Positions 5,620 through 6,602 of a stretch of 6,602 bases of DNA are shown piece after piece (the stretch's first letter is position 1; every line of letters starts with the position of its first letter). The stretch comes from Sulfurimonas sp. (lineage in GTDB: Bacteria; Campylobacterota; Campylobacteria; Campylobacterales; Sulfurimonadaceae). The position numbers and the translations under genes were made by a program. The stretch is from positions 1 through 6,602 of the forward strand of contig NZ_JALOAA010000063.1 of assembly GCF_023229025.1 (NCBI RefSeq), written 5' to 3'. The notes under the pieces were generated by a model. It ran no database searches, had not been told where the DNA came from, and saw nothing but the letters and a program-made list of their open reading frames with translations.

Positions 5620-6006
5620 TTATTTAGTTACTTCTACAACTTTCTCAGTTGATTCCCAAACACCGTGTTTTGTACAGTATGCTTGAGCAGTAAGTTTAAG
5701 TTTGCTTCCGGTTGGAATAATGTTAAATGTAACTGTCGCATGAGCCTTAATGTTTCCAAGTGTGCCGGGTACAAAGTCAGCACGTGCTAAAAGAGTCTCA
5801 CCGTTAAATAGTGACATATTTGCAATATAGTGATCAAAATCATCAGGATGAGAGTACTCATTTCCCATCTTTACCGTTACGCTAAACATCTCACCCTCTT
5901 TTGCAGTATCTGCACAGTGGATAAACGGTGAATGACGGTCAATATAATCTTTTTTACTCTCTCTCTCAACTGTATCAATATCAATATAACGATTGATTTT
6001 TGGCAT
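5620..6006 (-). CDS. Superoxide reductase, class II (neelaredoxin-like, single domain)
   Basis: A 128-residue single-domain cytosolic superoxide reductase. The family reduces superoxide to hydrogen peroxide at a non-haem iron held by four His and one Cys, without releasing oxygen as superoxide dismutase does. The ligands are visible: His25, His53 (Ser-His-Pro), His59 (Asp-His-Tyr-Ile), Cys111 and His114 (Tyr-Cys-Thr-Lys-His-Gly-Val-Trp). The N-terminal rubredoxin-like domain of desulfoferrodoxin is absent, so this is the one-iron form. The usual Glu-Lys-His-Val-Pro segment is Asp23-Arg-His-Ser-Pro, changing both the Glu that can bind iron in the resting enzyme and the catalytic Lys. ATG 6006 is supported by AAAGGA 7 bases upstream. 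CGT for Arg appears here more than in neighbouring genes, which may mean higher expression. It stands alone, convergent with the GGDEF-EAL gene and divergent from glyS. An electron donor gene is not in the window. Confidence 0.93.
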   Translation of the reverse strand: MPKINRYIDIDTVERESKKDYIDRHSPFIHCADTAKEGEMFSVTVKMGNEYSHPDDFDHYIANMSLFNGETLLARADFVPGTLGNIKAHATVTFNIIPTGSKLKLTAQAYCTKHGVWESTEKVVEVTK

Positions 6007-6038
6007 TTTTAAATCCTTTTATTTTAAATTTATGTGGC

Positions 6039-6052
6039 ATTGTAACTACAAT
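6039..6052. promoter_or_regulatory. Perfect 6-2-6 palindrome over the putative superoxide reductase -10 (candidate operator)
   Basis: ATTGTA (6039-6044) and TACAAT (6047-6052) are exact inverted repeats around AC. Read on the minus strand, the half nearest the gene is TACAAT, a good -10 hexamer that would start transcription near 6032, about 26 bases before the superoxide reductase ATG. A dimeric repressor bound here would block the promoter. The sequence is a loose resemblance to Fur/PerR-type AT-rich boxes, not a clear match, so the regulator is unknown. Confidence 0.4.
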
Positions 6053-6148
6053 ATCATTTATAAAATACACCACTAATTGTTTATCTGTTTTGATTAAGAC
6101 TTCTTTAATTTAGGGCTCTTCTTTATAAGTATTTAACGATAATATAGA

Positions 6149-6154
6149 TAAAAT
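6149..6154 (+). promoter_or_regulatory. Putative -10 element for glyS
   Basis: TAAAAT within GATAAAATCGCG lies 33 bases before the glyS ATG, giving a likely start near 6161 and a leader of about 26 bases that contains AAAGAG as ribosome binding site. The GATAAAAT-plus-GC-step form is common for Campylobacterota -10 regions in my experience. The rest of the 181-base gap (6053-6148) shows no further feature that I can support. Confidence 0.45.
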
Positions 6155-6187
6155 CGCGTTAATAATATTGAAATAAAGAGTCTGTTT

Positions 6188-6602
6188 ATGATTAAACCAT
6201 TACTAATTGAGATCGGTGTTGAAGAGCTTCCTGCAATTCCGCTTTTAAAAGAGTTAAAAAATATTGAAAAGAAGTATGCTGATATTTTAGAGAAAAATTT
6301 GCTTTTGTGTGATTTTGAGTTCTACTATACACCTCGTCGACTTGTATTATGGCACAGAGAGTTTAAAACGCGCCAAGACGATAGCAGCGAGGAGTTTTTT
6401 GGAGCACCCCTTGAGGTTGCATACAGAGATGGAGTTCCAACACCGGCAGCACTTGGTTTTGCTAAAAAATGTGGCTTAGATATTAAAGAGATAGGCTCTG
6501 CGCTAAAAGGTAAAAAAGAGGTTCTTTACTATAAAAAAGAGTTAAAAGGGGAGCCTTCGGTTTTGCTTTTAAATGAAATAATCGAGGAGTGGATAAAATC
6601 TC
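6188..6602 (+). CDS. glyS: Glycyl-tRNA synthetase beta subunit (5' part only)
   Basis: The first 138 codons of glyS, cut by the window end; the full protein is usually near 680-700 residues. It is the tRNA-binding beta subunit of the alpha2-beta2 glycyl-tRNA synthetase, which charges tRNA-Gly in the cytosol together with GlyQ. Recognition rests on Leu-Leu-Ile-Glu-Ile-Gly-Val-Glu-Glu-Leu-Pro-Ala at residues 5-16, Tyr-Thr-Pro-Arg-Arg-Leu-Val-Leu at 47-54, and the Phe-Gly-Ala-Pro ... Gly-Val-Pro-Thr-Pro-Ala-Ala-Leu-Gly-Phe-Ala stretch at 71-92, matching the family's Gly-Pro-Pro ... Pro-Thr-x-Ala-Ala-x-Gly-Phe segment. ATG 6188 has AAAGAG (6175-6180) upstream. glyQ is not adjacent upstream, as is common in this phylum. 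It diverges from the superoxide reductase gene across a 181-base gap. Confidence 0.96.
   Translation, partial: MIKPLLIEIGVEELPAIPLLKELKNIEKKYADILEKNLLLCDFEFYYTPRRLVLWHREFKTRQDDSSEEFFGAPLEVAYRDGVPTPAALGFAKKCGLDIKEIGSALKGKKEVLYYKKELKGEPSVLLLNEIIEEWIKS

Noticed and set aside
1..6602. CRISPR array, tRNA or rRNA gene, insertion sequence, or defence/toxin cassette
   Set aside because: No regularly spaced repeats, no cloverleaf or rRNA sequence, no transposase and no recognisable defence genes were seen on either strand. The only accessory genes are the recombinase pair at the left.

Overview
The window is AT-rich and looks chromosomal. It most likely comes from a sulfur-oxidising or microaerophilic member of the Campylobacterota (Epsilonproteobacteria) of the Sulfurimonas type. 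This rests on A/T-ending codons with AGA for Arg and ATA for Ile, separate-subunit glyS, a hybrid GGDEF-EAL protein of the style common in that group, a class II superoxide reductase, and promoters with a recognisable -10 but no clear -35. The genus is inferred from family resemblance, not tested.

Layout. (1) 1-1583, plus strand: the end of an integrated element. A possible gene tail is followed by a small helix-turn-helix protein (excisionase-like), which overlaps a complete tyrosine recombinase by 8 bases. The last 60 bases of the recombinase gene carry a 9-6-9 inverted repeat interlocked with an 11-bp direct repeat. (2) 1595-1975, plus: ybgC, an acyl-CoA thioesterase gene, starts only 11 bases after the recombinase stop, so the right junction of the element lies at or just before it. 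(3) 3870-1958, minus: a two-gene operon encoding a family-4-like uracil-DNA glycosylase homologue (Fe-S cysteines kept, motif A lost) and an exported protein of unknown function, joined by an ATGA overlap. The second gene converges on ybgC and overlaps its end by 18 bases. (4) 3982-5565, plus: a cytosolic GGDEF-EAL protein with a worn GGDEF domain and an EAL domain that looks catalytically complete. It is transcribed divergently from the glycosylase gene. (5) 5620-6006, minus: a one-domain superoxide reductase, separated from the GGDEF-EAL gene by a strong hairpin that can serve both genes. (6) 6188-end, plus: the start of glyS, divergent from the superoxide reductase gene.

How the genes relate. 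Regions 3-6 are separate housekeeping or regulatory units rather than one pathway. The accessory part is the left 1.6 kb, and the body of the element lies outside the window to the left. I do not see a convincing new multi-gene system. The best leads are the repeat structure at the end of the recombinase gene, the glycosylase homologue without motif A coupled to an exported protein, the Asp-Arg-His-Ser-Pro variant of the superoxide reductase active site, and a palindrome over that gene's putative -10. No gene-free stretch exceeds 300 bases; the longest is 6007-6187, described under its regulatory features.
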